A DNA stretch of 64,000 nucleotides from positions 1-64,000 of the IMG/VR virus record IMGVR_UViG_3300042541_003180. One strand, 5' to 3'. The notes under the pieces were generated by a model. The model was not told the DNA's origin. It did not search any database and worked only from the letters and a program-made list of their open reading frames with translations. Position 1 is the stretch's first letter. Each line of letters opens with the position of its first letter. The DNA is from a virus. The position numbers were made by a program, and so were the translations under genes. This document shows, one piece after another, positions 1-7,835 of this stretch.

Positions 1-109
1 GTGTTGCGATTTCTACAAATCCTTTTTTTGTAAAAAATTCTCTTAGTAGATTTACTGCCGTGTTGTAGGTAGTAATGTTTTGAATGTTTGTTCTTTTTGT
101 TTTTGACAT
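1..109 (-). CDS. Class II aminoacyl-tRNA synthetase-like protein, N-terminal fragment (cut by window edge)
   Basis: Only the first 36 codons are inside the window. The ATG is the complement of 107-109, and the frame stays open to base 1. After a basic stretch, the residues LLREFFTKKGFVEIAT resemble the motif 1 region of class II aminoacyl-tRNA synthetases of the Asp/Asn/Lys group, where a helix ending in F..(K/R)GFxEVxTP enters the catalytic core. Family members charge a tRNA or, as stand-alone paralogues such as asparagine synthetase A, activate amino acids. The rest of the gene lies to the left, so substrate and completeness cannot be judged. The homing endonuclease next door is typical of mobile insertion beside conserved genes. 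Confidence 0.45.
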   Translation of the reverse strand, partial: MSKTKRTNIQNITTYNTAVNLLREFFTKKGFVEIAT

Positions 110-176
110 ATATAATTTTTTTTTTAGACAGCAAAAATACTATCTAAAAATTATTCTATGTATATATACAAAAATG

Positions 177-998
177 TTAGTTTTGTTTTTGATAATCTTT
201 TAATTTTTCAATTTTTTTCAGTTTAAAGTTTTTTGAAATACCTTTATTTAAAATTCCATCTAAACTAACTCTATTTGGACCTTTTAGATTTTTATCTACA
301 TTAAAATTTTCAAGGTATTTTTTTAATTCTGATCTACTTTCAAATACTAATAATTCATCATCTATTTCAATAAAATAAACTTTTGAATTAGGATTACCTT
401 TACCTTTATTATTGTTACTCATTTTTTCAATGGATTCAATGTTATGTTTTCTACCTGGTCGACCTTTTAGAGTTTCTCTTATTTTATTTTTAACTTCTTC
501 TGTTCTAGGTATTCCTTTACCATATCCCTCATGTCCCATTAGACCATTACTAATTTTTTTTCTATACTCTTCACTCTTCATATATTCCTGAAATAAAGTA
601 TTATTTTTTAAAGAGTTTGATGTTTTTATTTTAGATTCCTCACTATGTTTAAATCCAGTTTGACCTTCTCCACCATCAGTAAGATTATTTAGAGGACCAC
701 CATTTATTTCTCTACCAATAATTTTTATTAGTCTTATTTCTTCATTATGTGCGTCCTTTTCTAATAGGTTATCAATAAGTATTTTATATAATGGTTTATA
801 ACCTTCTTTAAGAATTAGGTTTAATTTATTATGAAAGTGTGTTTTGCTATTTTTGTATGTATAAAGATGTTTTTTAACTCTATCATTTGTTCCTTTTCCA
901 ATGTATATTGGTTCATAATCAAATTGATAATCTCCATATTTGAATTTACCTGGTTTTCTATTATCAAAGTAGATATAGATATAAAATTTATTTTCCAT
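177..998 (-). CDS. GIY-YIG homing endonuclease with NUMOD3 repeats
   Basis: This 273-residue protein opens with a GIY-YIG nuclease domain: YIYIYFD and PIYIGKG at about residues 6-38 form the GIY..YIG core, and conserved R and E residues follow. Residues about 115-185 hold NUMOD3-type DNA-binding motifs, seen as GFKHSEESKIKTSNSLK and GIPRTEEVKNKIRETLKGR. The C-terminal part probably contributes further DNA binding. The layout matches free-standing phage homing endonucleases of the T4 Seg type, which cut phage lacking the gene and so spread it. It sits between the synthetase-like fragment and a run of small unknown genes, on the same strand as both. The length is complete and no frameshift is visible. 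Confidence 0.88.
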   Translation of the reverse strand: MENKFYIYIYFDNRKPGKFKYGDYQFDYEPIYIGKGTNDRVKKHLYTYKNSKTHFHNKLNLILKEGYKPLYKILIDNLLEKDAHNEEIRLIKIIGREINGGPLNNLTDGGEGQTGFKHSEESKIKTSNSLKNNTLFQEYMKSEEYRKKISNGLMGHEGYGKGIPRTEEVKNKIRETLKGRPGRKHNIESIEKMSNNNKGKGNPNSKVYFIEIDDELLVFESRSELKKYLENFNVDKNLKGPNRVSLDGILNKGISKNFKLKKIEKLKDYQKQN

Positions 999-1037
999 AT
1001 ACTATATATAAAAATTACATCCTCCCTGACTATGAAG

Positions 1038-1385
1038 TTATGTTAATAGATCAATCTTTAAATCTCTTCGATTTTCTATTGAATCGTTTTCGGCTTTTTG
1101 TACAAACCAATCTCTAACTATATCTTCATCTGTTCTTTGATAATCCAGCCAACAATTCTCTTTTGTACTATACTTCATAAATGTACTAAGTTCTTCACTA
1201 GTATATTTCTTTAGTTTCATATCTTTAATACGATTACCTTCTAATGTGATAATTATTCCACTATCGGTTATGTCTAAAATACCTAACCAAAAGTTAAATC
1301 TTTCTTGAAAAATCATACCTTTTTTAAATAGTCCATTATAAACTATTTCATTTGTTTCATTAGTTATCTTTGAATAATCTGCCAT
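1038..1385 (-). CDS. Hypothetical protein, 115 aa
   Basis: I do not recognise this 115-residue protein. It is charged, has no signal peptide or membrane segment, and ends in NRRDLKIDLLT, a loose version of the RDxKLxxL tail found on several small proteins of this window. Its ATG overlaps the last base of the stop of the next gene upstream (1385-1759), so the two are probably translated together. A WLDYQRTDEDIVRDWFVQKAE stretch near residue 80 is predicted helical by eye. Confidence 0.6.
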   Translation of the reverse strand: MADYSKITNETNEIVYNGLFKKGMIFQERFNFWLGILDITDSGIIITLEGNRIKDMKLKKYTSEELSTFMKYSTKENCWLDYQRTDEDIVRDWFVQKAENDSIENRRDLKIDLLT

Positions 1386-1759
1386 TATATACCAATTGAT
1401 TTAAGTTTGTCGTCTCTAATTTCTTTTTGTATATCTGATATATCAATAACATCTTTCAAAAGTTCAACAAGCTCGTCTCTTATATCAGTTCGTCTTTTTA
1501 AGAGTACATCACCACCAAGTGTGTTATAAACAAGGTTTTCATCCATTACACTATCACCACTTAAAGTAAACATTTTGTAAAATACATTATCAAATGTTCC
1601 TACACGTCTAGATAGTCTAGCCGCCTCAAAACTTTTTTTAATTTTGATGATTTGTTTTCTAACTTTAACAATTTTATCAATGTCTTTTCTTCGACCAAGT
1701 ATTTGGTCTATTAGTGTTCTACTAACTTCTGTGTGTTCCATATTTCCTAAATCTTCCAT
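1385..1759 (-). CDS. Hypothetical protein, 124 aa, with C-terminal RDDKLKSIGI tail
   Basis: A mostly helical, basic 124-residue protein of unknown function. Its last residues, IRDDKLKSIGI, match the tail shared with genes ending at 1784, 3714, 10145 and others. A TATATTTG element (complement of 1765-1772) ends six bases before the start codon. This fits a Bacteroidetes -7 box and implies a leaderless or nearly leaderless transcript. The gene leads a two-gene unit with 1038-1385. Confidence 0.62.
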   Translation of the reverse strand: MEDLGNMEHTEVSRTLIDQILGRRKDIDKIVKVRKQIIKIKKSFEAARLSRRVGTFDNVFYKMFTLSGDSVMDENLVYNTLGGDVLLKRRTDIRDELVELLKDVIDISDIQKEIRDDKLKSIGI

Positions 1760-1764
1760 ATGAA

Positions 1765-1772
1765 CAAATATA
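1765..1772 (-). promoter_or_regulatory. Host-type -7 element TATATTTG
   Basis: The complement reads TATATTTG, matching the Bacteroidetes primary-sigma -7 consensus TAnnTTTG. It lies directly before the ATG at 1759, so transcription would start at or very near the start codon. I see no convincing -33 TTTG. Confidence 0.45.
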
Positions 1773-1783
1773 CAAAATAAAAA

Positions 1784-2170
1784 TTAAACTCCAATAGAAT
1801 TTAACTTTTCATTCCTAAGATAAGATGTAAGTTTTTCTGATAATAATTCAAATGCTTTTATTTCAAAATCTTCAAGTTTAGAAACTTTGTATCTTAGTGA
1901 ACTACCAGAATTTTTATTTGAAAGAAGTTCTTGGTAAATCTGTACCATTTCTTCTTCTGTTGGTTCTATATCTTCTTTGAAGTTAGAAAAATCTAATTGA
2001 GAAATATGTGCACTTTTGTGATGTAAATCCTGTGTTAGTTCTGCTGATATTTTACCTGATAATCTAATAAATTGATTCCTCGAATGTTCATAAAAAATTG
2101 CTGTTAAAGTGTTTTTAATTGATTCTTGTTGATAAGTAATCTTGCAATTGATTAGAGTGGAGTTTGTCAT
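1784..2170 (-). CDS. Hypothetical protein, 128 aa, with C-terminal RNEKLNSIGV tail
   Basis: An unrecognised soluble 128-residue protein. The N-terminal half reads as beta strands (TLINCKITYQQESIKNTLTAIFYE), and the C-terminal half is acidic and helical. It ends YLRNEKLNSIGV, a variant of the shared small-protein tail. It lies between the CAP-domain lipoprotein gene and the leaderless pair on the same strand. There is no motif on which to base a function. Confidence 0.6.
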   Translation of the reverse strand: MTNSTLINCKITYQQESIKNTLTAIFYEHSRNQFIRLSGKISAELTQDLHHKSAHISQLDFSNFKEDIEPTEEEMVQIYQELLSNKNSGSSLRYKVSKLEDFEIKAFELLSEKLTSYLRNEKLNSIGV

Positions 2171-2208
2171 TTTATAAGTTTATTTTATATATTTGATAAT
2201 TTTTTTCT

Positions 2209-2676
2209 TTAAATTTTAACAAAAATAAAGGTATAGTATTTACGATTATTAGAGTTTGTATGTATGGCTAAACCAAAGTTAGTAAAATCTCCTTCAATTA
2301 TTTTTTTGTGTCCTGGTGAACTTAACCAAGCATTTAAAACAGATTGTGGATTACTATAATTATAAGCTAGAACTTCACCTACATGTTCCGCATGTAATGT
2401 TTTAATTAGGTTATCTGATCTTTGTTCAAAATGATCATGTGTCATTGTACCTTGTTCAATCATATAAATATTGTGTTCTTTACATATATATCCAATGTGT
2501 TCAATAGTTTTTAAAGTATCTAGTCCTATTTGATTTCTATAAACATTAGTAACATTCATTACTGCATTTTCTTGCTGACTGAAATTATAAGGATATTGTG
2601 TATATTTTTGATCTTGTGATTTTGAGCAAGATATAAGTAATAATGATATAAAAAATAGAATTATTTTTATTTTCAT
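2209..2676 (-). CDS. Secreted CAP/SCP-domain lipoprotein
   Basis: A lipoprotein signal peptide is clear: MKIKIILFFISLLLISCSKS, with lipobox LISC and Cys17. The mature part is a short CAP (SCP/PR-1) domain. Visible signatures are an ALN-like helix NVYRNQIGL, MTHDHFEQR with the first metal-type His, the E of GEVLAYNY, and NAWLSSPGHKKIIEGDFTNFGLAI, which matches the conserved W..SPGH..nil...f...G segment. Bacterial CAP proteins are exported and of poorly known function. A phage copy would be made in the infected cell and placed in the envelope, possibly for lysis or superinfection interference (inference). A TTAATATATA element sits four bases before the ATG. Confidence 0.82.
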   Translation of the reverse strand: MKIKIILFFISLLLISCSKSQDQKYTQYPYNFSQQENAVMNVTNVYRNQIGLDTLKTIEHIGYICKEHNIYMIEQGTMTHDHFEQRSDNLIKTLHAEHVGEVLAYNYSNPQSVLNAWLSSPGHKKIIEGDFTNFGLAIHTNSNNRKYYTFIFVKI

Positions 2677-2680
2677 TATT

Positions 2681-2690
2681 TATATATTAA
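2681..2690 (-). promoter_or_regulatory. Phage-type TTAATATATA element
   Basis: The complement reads TTAATATATA followed by AATA and the ATG at 2676. The same decamer at the same 4-5 base distance precedes many other genes here, so I call it a candidate phage promoter. Confidence 0.4.
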
Positions 2691-2697
2691 AAGAGTA

Positions 2698-2970
2698 TTA
2701 TTCCTCTTTTAATATATTTTTTAATGTTTCTTCTCTTTTAGTTGATAATTCCCAAGCTAAGTAATCTTCTTCGGACATTAGTTCAGACTCTTTAAAAAGA
2801 CGAGCATTTGAGGTTCTCCAATGTGATGATATGTTATCACACATATACTCACAATCATATTGATTTTCTGTATCTGGTTCATCCAGATTTGCTTCTAAAT
2901 AACGTTGTATAGACATTTTACCATAAGACTTATGGTAAACGGGTTGGCTAAGGTCAAATTTATTTCTCAT
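2698..2970 (-). CDS. Hypothetical protein, 90 aa
   Basis: A small acidic protein with no recognised domain. The start FDLSQPVYHKSYGKMSIQRYLE could form a small beta fold, while the rest is helical. It ends KREETLKNILKEE, which faintly resembles the recurrent tail. A TAACTTTG box (complement of 2975-2982) lies four bases upstream of the ATG, again suggesting a leaderless host-type promoter. Confidence 0.55.
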   Translation of the reverse strand: MRNKFDLSQPVYHKSYGKMSIQRYLEANLDEPDTENQYDCEYMCDNISSHWRTSNARLFKESELMSEEDYLAWELSTKREETLKNILKEE

Positions 2971-2974
2971 ACTA

Positions 2975-2982
2975 CAAAGTTA
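2975..2982 (-). promoter_or_regulatory. Host-type -7 element TAACTTTG
   Basis: The complement matches TAnnTTTG and sits just upstream of the start at 2970. The distance implies a leaderless transcript. Confidence 0.42.
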
Positions 2983-3021
2983 CATTTAATTTTTAATATA
3001 TACAAAAAAGTAATTTTTATA

Positions 3022-3717
3022 ATGAGATTTATACAAAAGTTTAAAATATTTGAATCTACACAAGATTTACCAGAAAAGGGTACTAAGTGGATCAATGATA
3101 AAGGTGAAAAGATATTTATATTGAGACCAGATCAATATGGTTATATTGGTTATTATAACTTATCCGATCCAGAATATAAGAGACATATTAGTCCAGAAAC
3201 ATTTTATAACGAGTATAAACCATTAGATAAACATATTTATAGAGACGATATTGAGTTTGATTTTGATAAAGCTACTTATTTATCAGATGAGAAAGCTATC
3301 ATTGCTGCTTATTTCATAACTAAAGAAAATGAAAAGTCTATTGAAATTCTAAATATAAAAGAATTTGCTGCTGATACGGCCACTTTTATGGATAATGCCA
3401 GACCTTATTCAGTTACTTTCCACAAAGGTACTTTACCGACTTCACAAATTGCTATTTTAGGAGAAGTTCCTGAAAAAGAAGGTTTCTTCTATGTTAAAGT
3501 TCCTTATTGGTTATACAAAGAAAACCCAGAGTTGAATATTAAAAGAATAGTTGGTGATTATCATCATATGAAAAGATTAGATCTTAGAGATTTTAGTTTA
3601 AGTAATAAAGAATTGATGTCTAATTTCAAAGATCCTAATGTAATTAAATACTTTGCTAGTTCTGATAAAGATAAGAGAACTCAACAACAAGTAATAAATT
3701 ACGGAAGACGTAGTTAA
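3022..3717 (+). CDS. Virion-type protein with N-terminal capsid-targeting-like peptide, 231 aa
   Basis: I start this gene at the ATG at 3022, giving MRFIQKFKIFESTQDLPE, because this restores the N-terminal peptide shared by about 20 proteins here; the longer frame from 2905 only adds non-coding upstream sequence. The LPE at residues 16-18 fits the (L/I)xE cleavage rule of T4 prohead protease. The rest (a beta-rich domain with WINDKGEKIFILRPDQYGYIGYY, then a helical C-terminus) is not recognised. It is predicted to be packaged in the head. It converges on the small gene 3714-3968 with a four-base overlap. Confidence 0.68.
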   Translation: MRFIQKFKIFESTQDLPEKGTKWINDKGEKIFILRPDQYGYIGYYNLSDPEYKRHISPETFYNEYKPLDKHIYRDDIEFDFDKATYLSDEKAIIAAYFITKENEKSIEILNIKEFAADTATFMDNARPYSVTFHKGTLPTSQIAILGEVPEKEGFFYVKVPYWLYKENPELNIKRIVGDYHHMKRLDLRDFSLSNKELMSNFKDPNVIKYFASSDKDKRTQQQVINYGRRS

Positions 3718-3968
3718 ATACCTAAATCATTTAATTTTTGATCTCTAATTTCTGAAACAAATAAACTATTAAAGGTTCCTTTTTCAGACCATACACGATC
3801 ATTTCTTGTATGAATTTTATTTTCAGTTTTTATAACACTATAGTAAATTTTAACCCAAGGTTTTCTTTCACTACTATAATCATCTATAACATTAATTATA
3901 ATTCTGTGATTTTTCTCAAGTTTAGTTAAATAATCTTTTACAATTATTTCTTTATTTTTTTCTGTCAT
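3714..3968 (-). CDS. Hypothetical protein, 84 aa, with C-terminal RDQKLNDLGI tail
   Basis: An unknown 84-residue protein. Its last residues, EIRDQKLNDLGI, are the clearest copy of the recurrent C-terminal tail. The central segment HRIIINVIDDYSSERKPWVKIYYSVIK looks like three beta strands. Its start overlaps the end of the dihydrofolate reductase gene by 17 bases, so the two are translated from one message. Confidence 0.62.
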   Translation of the reverse strand: MTEKNKEIIVKDYLTKLEKNHRIIINVIDDYSSERKPWVKIYYSVIKTENKIHTRNDRVWSEKGTFNSLFVSEIRDQKLNDLGI

Positions 3969-4434
3969 ATGTTAAGTAAGTAAAGTCATACTTATGTCTT
4001 TCATCTGATGGATGATATTCTTCTGAAACTAATTCCCATTCTTCACCAATTTCTGGAAAGAAAGTATCTGCTTCAAAATCTGAATGTACTCTTGTTAGTT
4101 CAATTCTATCTGCAATTCCCATAGATTGTTTATAGATTTCTCCACCACCAATTATCCAAATATCTTGATTGTCTGTAAAATCAATTGCTGATTGAATTGC
4201 ATCAAATACAAAACAATTTTCAGGTACTGAATAGTTATCTTGTCGAGTTATAATAAGGTGTTTTCTATTAGGTAGAGGTTTAGGGAACGTTTCAAACGTC
4301 TTTCTACCCATAAGTATATAATTACCTGATGTAAGTTCTTTAAATCTTTTAAAATCGTCTGGTAAGTGCCAAACTAAGTCATTGTCTTTACCTAAAGAAT
4401 TGTTTTCTCCGGCTGCTGCTATAATTGTTATCAT
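3952..4434 (-). CDS. folA: Dihydrofolate reductase
   Basis: A 160-residue dihydrofolate reductase of typical length. It reduces dihydrofolate to tetrahydrofolate with NADPH to support thymidylate synthesis during phage DNA replication. Visible landmarks are the N-terminal strand MITIIAAAGENNSLGKDNDLVWHLP with W..P, the catalytic acidic residue in LPDDFKRFK, the NADPH-binding GRKTFETFPKPLPNR, and WIIGGGEIYKQ with the GG of the second nucleotide-binding loop. Phages often carry folA. No thymidylate synthase is present in the window. It shares an operon with 3714-3968. Confidence 0.96.
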   Translation of the reverse strand: MITIIAAAGENNSLGKDNDLVWHLPDDFKRFKELTSGNYILMGRKTFETFPKPLPNRKHLIITRQDNYSVPENCFVFDAIQSAIDFTDNQDIWIIGGGEIYKQSMGIADRIELTRVHSDFEADTFFPEIGEEWELVSEEYHPSDERHKYDFTYLTYDRKK

Positions 4435-4463
4435 AAACTTTTTATGAAAAAAAATTAAAAAGT

Positions 4464-5861
4464 TTAACTACATTCATAACAAGAAACTCTACCGTCTCCC
4501 CCGCATTCTTGACATTCAGTTGTTCCATCTCCATCACATCTTGTACATTCTTCAAGTCCGCGACCACTACAATCATCACACTCTACTTTACAATTACCAT
4601 CGCATTTAGGACATTCTACTTGACCATCTTCACAATTATCACAAGGTATTTTACCAGAACCTTCACAATTATCACAAGATGAACCTTCAAACTCACCACT
4701 TGCATCACACTGAGGACAATCTATTTTAGCATAACCATCACACTGATTACAATCTACTGTTCCATCTCCATCACATCTACCACAATCATACTCACCATAC
4801 CCATCACACTCAGAACATTCTTGTTCTCCATTACCATCACATTTCCAACATCTGTATTCAGCAGAACCACCACAGTCTTCACATTCCCTGCTACCTGTAC
4901 CACCACATTCTGAGCAAGAACCATCACCACCTTCAGTATCAGTTAGTTCATATTCATATGAATCTGACCAGTTGTTTGTTAGTAAACTAGAGTGAGGAGT
5001 GTAATACTTTATCGTATCCATATAAGGATATTTACTAAAATCTCCACCGTGGTCTAAAGTAATATAAATCCAACTATCTTCTCTAGTTAATTCTTGTCCG
5101 TTAAACATAATTGGATCACCTGTTTGATAAGTTTGATTTTTCTTATAATAGAACCCATTATCGATTGCAAAATCTATAAATAGTTGAGTATCTGCAGAAT
5201 CTTGTATATAGATTCTGTCCATAAATTGTCTATCTTTGTTATCTAACCAAAGAAGAGCTCTACCGGTAATTTTAGTATCATCTGTTTTAGATTTTAAGAT
5301 TATTAAAGAACATCTTTCAGGATTACTAGAGTATATTTCTAAGAAGTCTCTACATTTTGAGTATCTCATACAAGAAGATCCTAATGTTCCCATTTCTCTT
5401 TCGTATTGACTATGATTATACCAATGTTTAATATCATTACCTTTAACTATTTCGAATCTTGTAAAAGCTTCTTTCTCAACTAAAATCGCGGCTTTATATT
5501 TATTTACAAAGTCTTCTAATTCTTTATTATCAACTTCACGACCGGCTTTAGTTAGAATTGCTCTTACAAATCTACCGACATTCATATCAGATTTTTTTAA
5601 TGTGTAAGGATCATCAACTTTTTTAGCTTTATCGTCTGGAATAAAGAAAACCTTATCTTCTTTTTCTAAATCAAATGTTATATAGTTATAGTTTGTATCA
5701 ACGTCTATACCATTTAACATTCTTAGATTTCTAGAAACAGGTGTATTTATTCTTTTAAGTAGGTTATTAAACTTGTCATCAAAAACAATTTTAGCTTCTA
5801 ACAACATTTGTATATCTTTTTCTAAAAGATACTCTTCGTATTTTGATAATTTATTCTTCAT
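4464..5861 (-). CDS. Capsid-targeting-like protein with 14 CxxC zinc-cluster units (paralogue 1 of 3)
   Basis: A 465-residue protein in three parts. The first is an N-terminal leader (MKNKLSKYEEYLLEKDIQMLLEAK) with LLE cleavage-like sites. The second is a central domain shared with 14736-16166 and 16220-17614, marked by GTLGSSCMRYSKC, a SLIILKS strand, GRALLWL and MDRIYIQD. The third is a C-terminal region of about 150 residues with 14 CxxC pairs and glycine/acid spacers, like an over-extended DnaJ-type zinc-binding repeat. DnaJ zinc clusters bind unfolded protein, but the function here is unknown. The central Ser-Cys-Met and GRA-LW layout recalls PcfJ-like phage or plasmid proteins; this is weak. 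I infer that it is packaged and possibly ejected. Confidence 0.68.
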   Translation of the reverse strand: MKNKLSKYEEYLLEKDIQMLLEAKIVFDDKFNNLLKRINTPVSRNLRMLNGIDVDTNYNYITFDLEKEDKVFFIPDDKAKKVDDPYTLKKSDMNVGRFVRAILTKAGREVDNKELEDFVNKYKAAILVEKEAFTRFEIVKGNDIKHWYNHSQYEREMGTLGSSCMRYSKCRDFLEIYSSNPERCSLIILKSKTDDTKITGRALLWLDNKDRQFMDRIYIQDSADTQLFIDFAIDNGFYYKKNQTYQTGDPIMFNGQELTREDSWIYITLDHGGDFSKYPYMDTIKYYTPHSSLLTNNWSDSYEYELTDTEGGDGSCSECGGTGSRECEDCGGSAEYRCWKCDGNGEQECSECDGYGEYDCGRCDGDGTVDCNQCDGYAKIDCPQCDASGEFEGSSCDNCEGSGKIPCDNCEDGQVECPKCDGNCKVECDDCSGRGLEECTRCDGDGTTECQECGGDGRVSCYECS

Positions 5862-5894
5862 ATTACTATATATTATTTTTTTGTGCTGAAAAAC

Positions 5895-5905
5895 TTAATA
5901 TATAC
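5895..5905 (+). promoter_or_regulatory. Phage-type TTAATATATAC element
   Basis: TTAATATATAC lies four bases before the ATG at 5910. It is a copy of the recurrent late-type element found before virion-type genes. Confidence 0.42.
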
Positions 5906-5909
5906 AAAT

Positions 5910-7511
5910 ATGAAATACTTAAAATTATTTGAAGAGATCGAACTTACTATAGGTGAGTTAGAAAAAGAAAGAGATGGTGAGGTACGTGGTAACAAGTTAG
6001 TTAAAAAACTAAAAGAAAGACCGGTAAAATTATCAATTAAAGGTAACGGTGAGAAAAATATAACTAAAGTAGAGGTAGATGGTAAAGAAGTTACACCTGC
6101 TGTTGCTGCTAAAGAAATTAGTACAAATGATAAGTATGATAAGGATAAGGGTAGAAAAGTATTTATTAAAAATAATAGATATGATGATGTTTTAATTTCT
6201 GGTAAAAAACACTTTAAACTTAATCAAGTAACAAAAACTCCGGAATTTGGTGCTGTTGGACCAGGTGTATTAACAAGACAATATGAAGCAATACAATGTT
6301 TATTTATAGCCTTTAAGTTAAGATATCCAGGTGAGATAGTAGATAAGGATAGAGTTATTGATTTTTGGGAAAAATATGTTAATAAAGATGATAAAGTTTT
6401 TAAAAGAATTGGTATTTATTTGGATCCTAAGTTTACTTTAACACGTGAAATGATAGATAGTTTATCAACTAATAGAGATTGGTTAAATACTTTCGTTAGA
6501 GTACCTGAACTTTTGATGAATTTTAAAGGTATTTTCCCTCGTGTTAATAATGCTAGAAAGTACTTAGTTTTCCTTGAGTCAAATAAGGATCCTATTTCAC
6601 CGGTTGTAAATATAGTCAAAAAGTATAATGAATTAAAGAAGATTGCTAAATCTTATGTTAATTTTTCTAAGTTTTGTCCAGCCGATGTTTATATTGTTAT
6701 TGAAAAATCTTTACCTACGATTAATAAAGAAATAAGTGCACAAACTTCTATTGAAGGTTTGGTTAAACTACTAGATCGTTATTTTGATAGTAATGAACTG
6801 ATACCGGTATCACTTAAAAAGCTTAATGAAGGTGATAGAGTTATTGTTAATAAAGAAAAAACAAAAAAACTACCAGATTTTACAATTGATAAATTTGTTA
6901 TAACTGATGATCCGTTAAAAGGAATTGCATCAAAACTAAAAGTTAAATCTGTTTGGATGTCAGAGACTCCTAATGGTGAAGAAGAGCCAGAACAACCATC
7001 GAGAGATATAATTTTTGACTCATCTGATACTGGTAAAGCTAGAAATATTGATGGTGATATTTTAGGAAGGTCTTCAAGACACGGTAAGATAGCATTAAAA
7101 TCAATTATTTCATTTTTTGAGAAGAATGGTTTTGTTGAACTATATGATTTAACACTTGATTTATATTCTAACCTAAGTACAAAGAGTGAAGATGAATTAA
7201 GAGAAATGATTTTATCTACACATAGTAATTTATTAGACTTAGTACCCGATATAACACAAGTACCAACAAGAACTAAAAGTGGTGGTGCTAATAAAATGTA
7301 TAGTGATTTGGTAGAAGGAAGTACGGTAAGTAATATTAAAAATAGATTAATATCCAAACTACAATCTCTTCAGTTATTAGTTGCGATTGCAACTATTCAA
7401 TCGGTAGAACCTACTGATGCAAATATAGCAATTACTGGTATTATGAGATATGCTCTTTCTATTCAAACAGAGCTTTTTAATGATACACCGAGATATTTAA
7501 GAATAATTTAA
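5910..7511 (+). CDS. Virion-type protein with capsid-targeting-like leader, 533 aa, CPADVYIV motif
   Basis: I choose the ATG at 5910 (MKYLKLFEEIELTIGELE) rather than the upstream GTG at 5883, because it restores the shared leader and its IGE site. The body is a large, globular, mixed alpha/beta protein. Residues about 255-262, CPADVYIV, resemble the (S/N/C)PADIWIV signature I associate with large uncharacterised phage virion proteins, but I cannot name a reaction. A basic segment (KSVWMSETPNGEEEPEQPSR) looks like a loop. It converges with 7508-7801, overlapping by four bases. It is likely packaged, perhaps as an enzyme. Confidence 0.66.
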   Translation: MKYLKLFEEIELTIGELEKERDGEVRGNKLVKKLKERPVKLSIKGNGEKNITKVEVDGKEVTPAVAAKEISTNDKYDKDKGRKVFIKNNRYDDVLISGKKHFKLNQVTKTPEFGAVGPGVLTRQYEAIQCLFIAFKLRYPGEIVDKDRVIDFWEKYVNKDDKVFKRIGIYLDPKFTLTREMIDSLSTNRDWLNTFVRVPELLMNFKGIFPRVNNARKYLVFLESNKDPISPVVNIVKKYNELKKIAKSYVNFSKFCPADVYIVIEKSLPTINKEISAQTSIEGLVKLLDRYFDSNELIPVSLKKLNEGDRVIVNKEKTKKLPDFTIDKFVITDDPLKGIASKLKVKSVWMSETPNGEEEPEQPSRDIIFDSSDTGKARNIDGDILGRSSRHGKIALKSIISFFEKNGFVELYDLTLDLYSNLSTKSEDELREMILSTHSNLLDLVPDITQVPTRTKSGGANKMYSDLVEGSTVSNIKNRLISKLQSLQLLVAIATIQSVEPTDANIAITGIMRYALSIQTELFNDTPRYLRII

Positions 7512-7801
7512 AAATATCTTTTGATATTACCCATTTTATCTATTATAAGATTCTTACCATCTCTTTTACGAACTAGAATATCTGTTCCTGAGAACCTAGC
7601 TTCTAATACACCTTGAGATAGTGTTCTTATTGGGTTACCCATTATATCTTTAGTTTCTAAACTTCCATTTACTTTAGTTATTAAAAAGATCTTTTGTGAT
7701 TCGTCGTATGTACCAAAGGCAACATTTTCAGATATTCTTCTTCCAAGATTACCAATTGAATCACATAAGTATAATGATTGATTAACTATTTTAAACATCA
7801 T
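7508..7801 (-). CDS. Hypothetical beta-rich protein, 97 aa
   Basis: A small protein built from repeated beta hairpins: NVAFGTYDESQKIFLITKVNG, then LEARFSGTDILVRKRDG and KNLIIDKMGN. This is the pattern of propeller blades or short beta-solenoid repeats. No catalytic motif is seen. Similar small propeller-like proteins are common in large phages, but their role is unknown. It ends inside the last codons of the convergent 533-residue gene. Confidence 0.6.
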   Translation of the reverse strand: MMFKIVNQSLYLCDSIGNLGRRISENVAFGTYDESQKIFLITKVNGSLETKDIMGNPIRTLSQGVLEARFSGTDILVRKRDGKNLIIDKMGNIKRYF

Positions 7802-7835
7802 AACTTTTATCTATTTTTATTATATATATAAATAT

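Noticed and set aside
831-1046. Plus-strand frame opposite the homing endonuclease
   Set aside because: Overlaps a clear gene on the other strand; composition is hydrophobic and low complexity, a shadow.
2905-3021. N-terminal extension of the gene at 3022
   Set aside because: The extra 39 residues overlap the divergent gene's start region; the ATG at 3022 restores the conserved leader.
5883-5909. GTG start nine codons upstream of 5910
   Set aside because: The promoter-like element lies inside this stretch, and the leader begins at 5910.
6779-7357. 192-residue minus-strand frame
   Set aside because: Antiparallel shadow of the 533-residue gene with Leu/Ser-rich composition.
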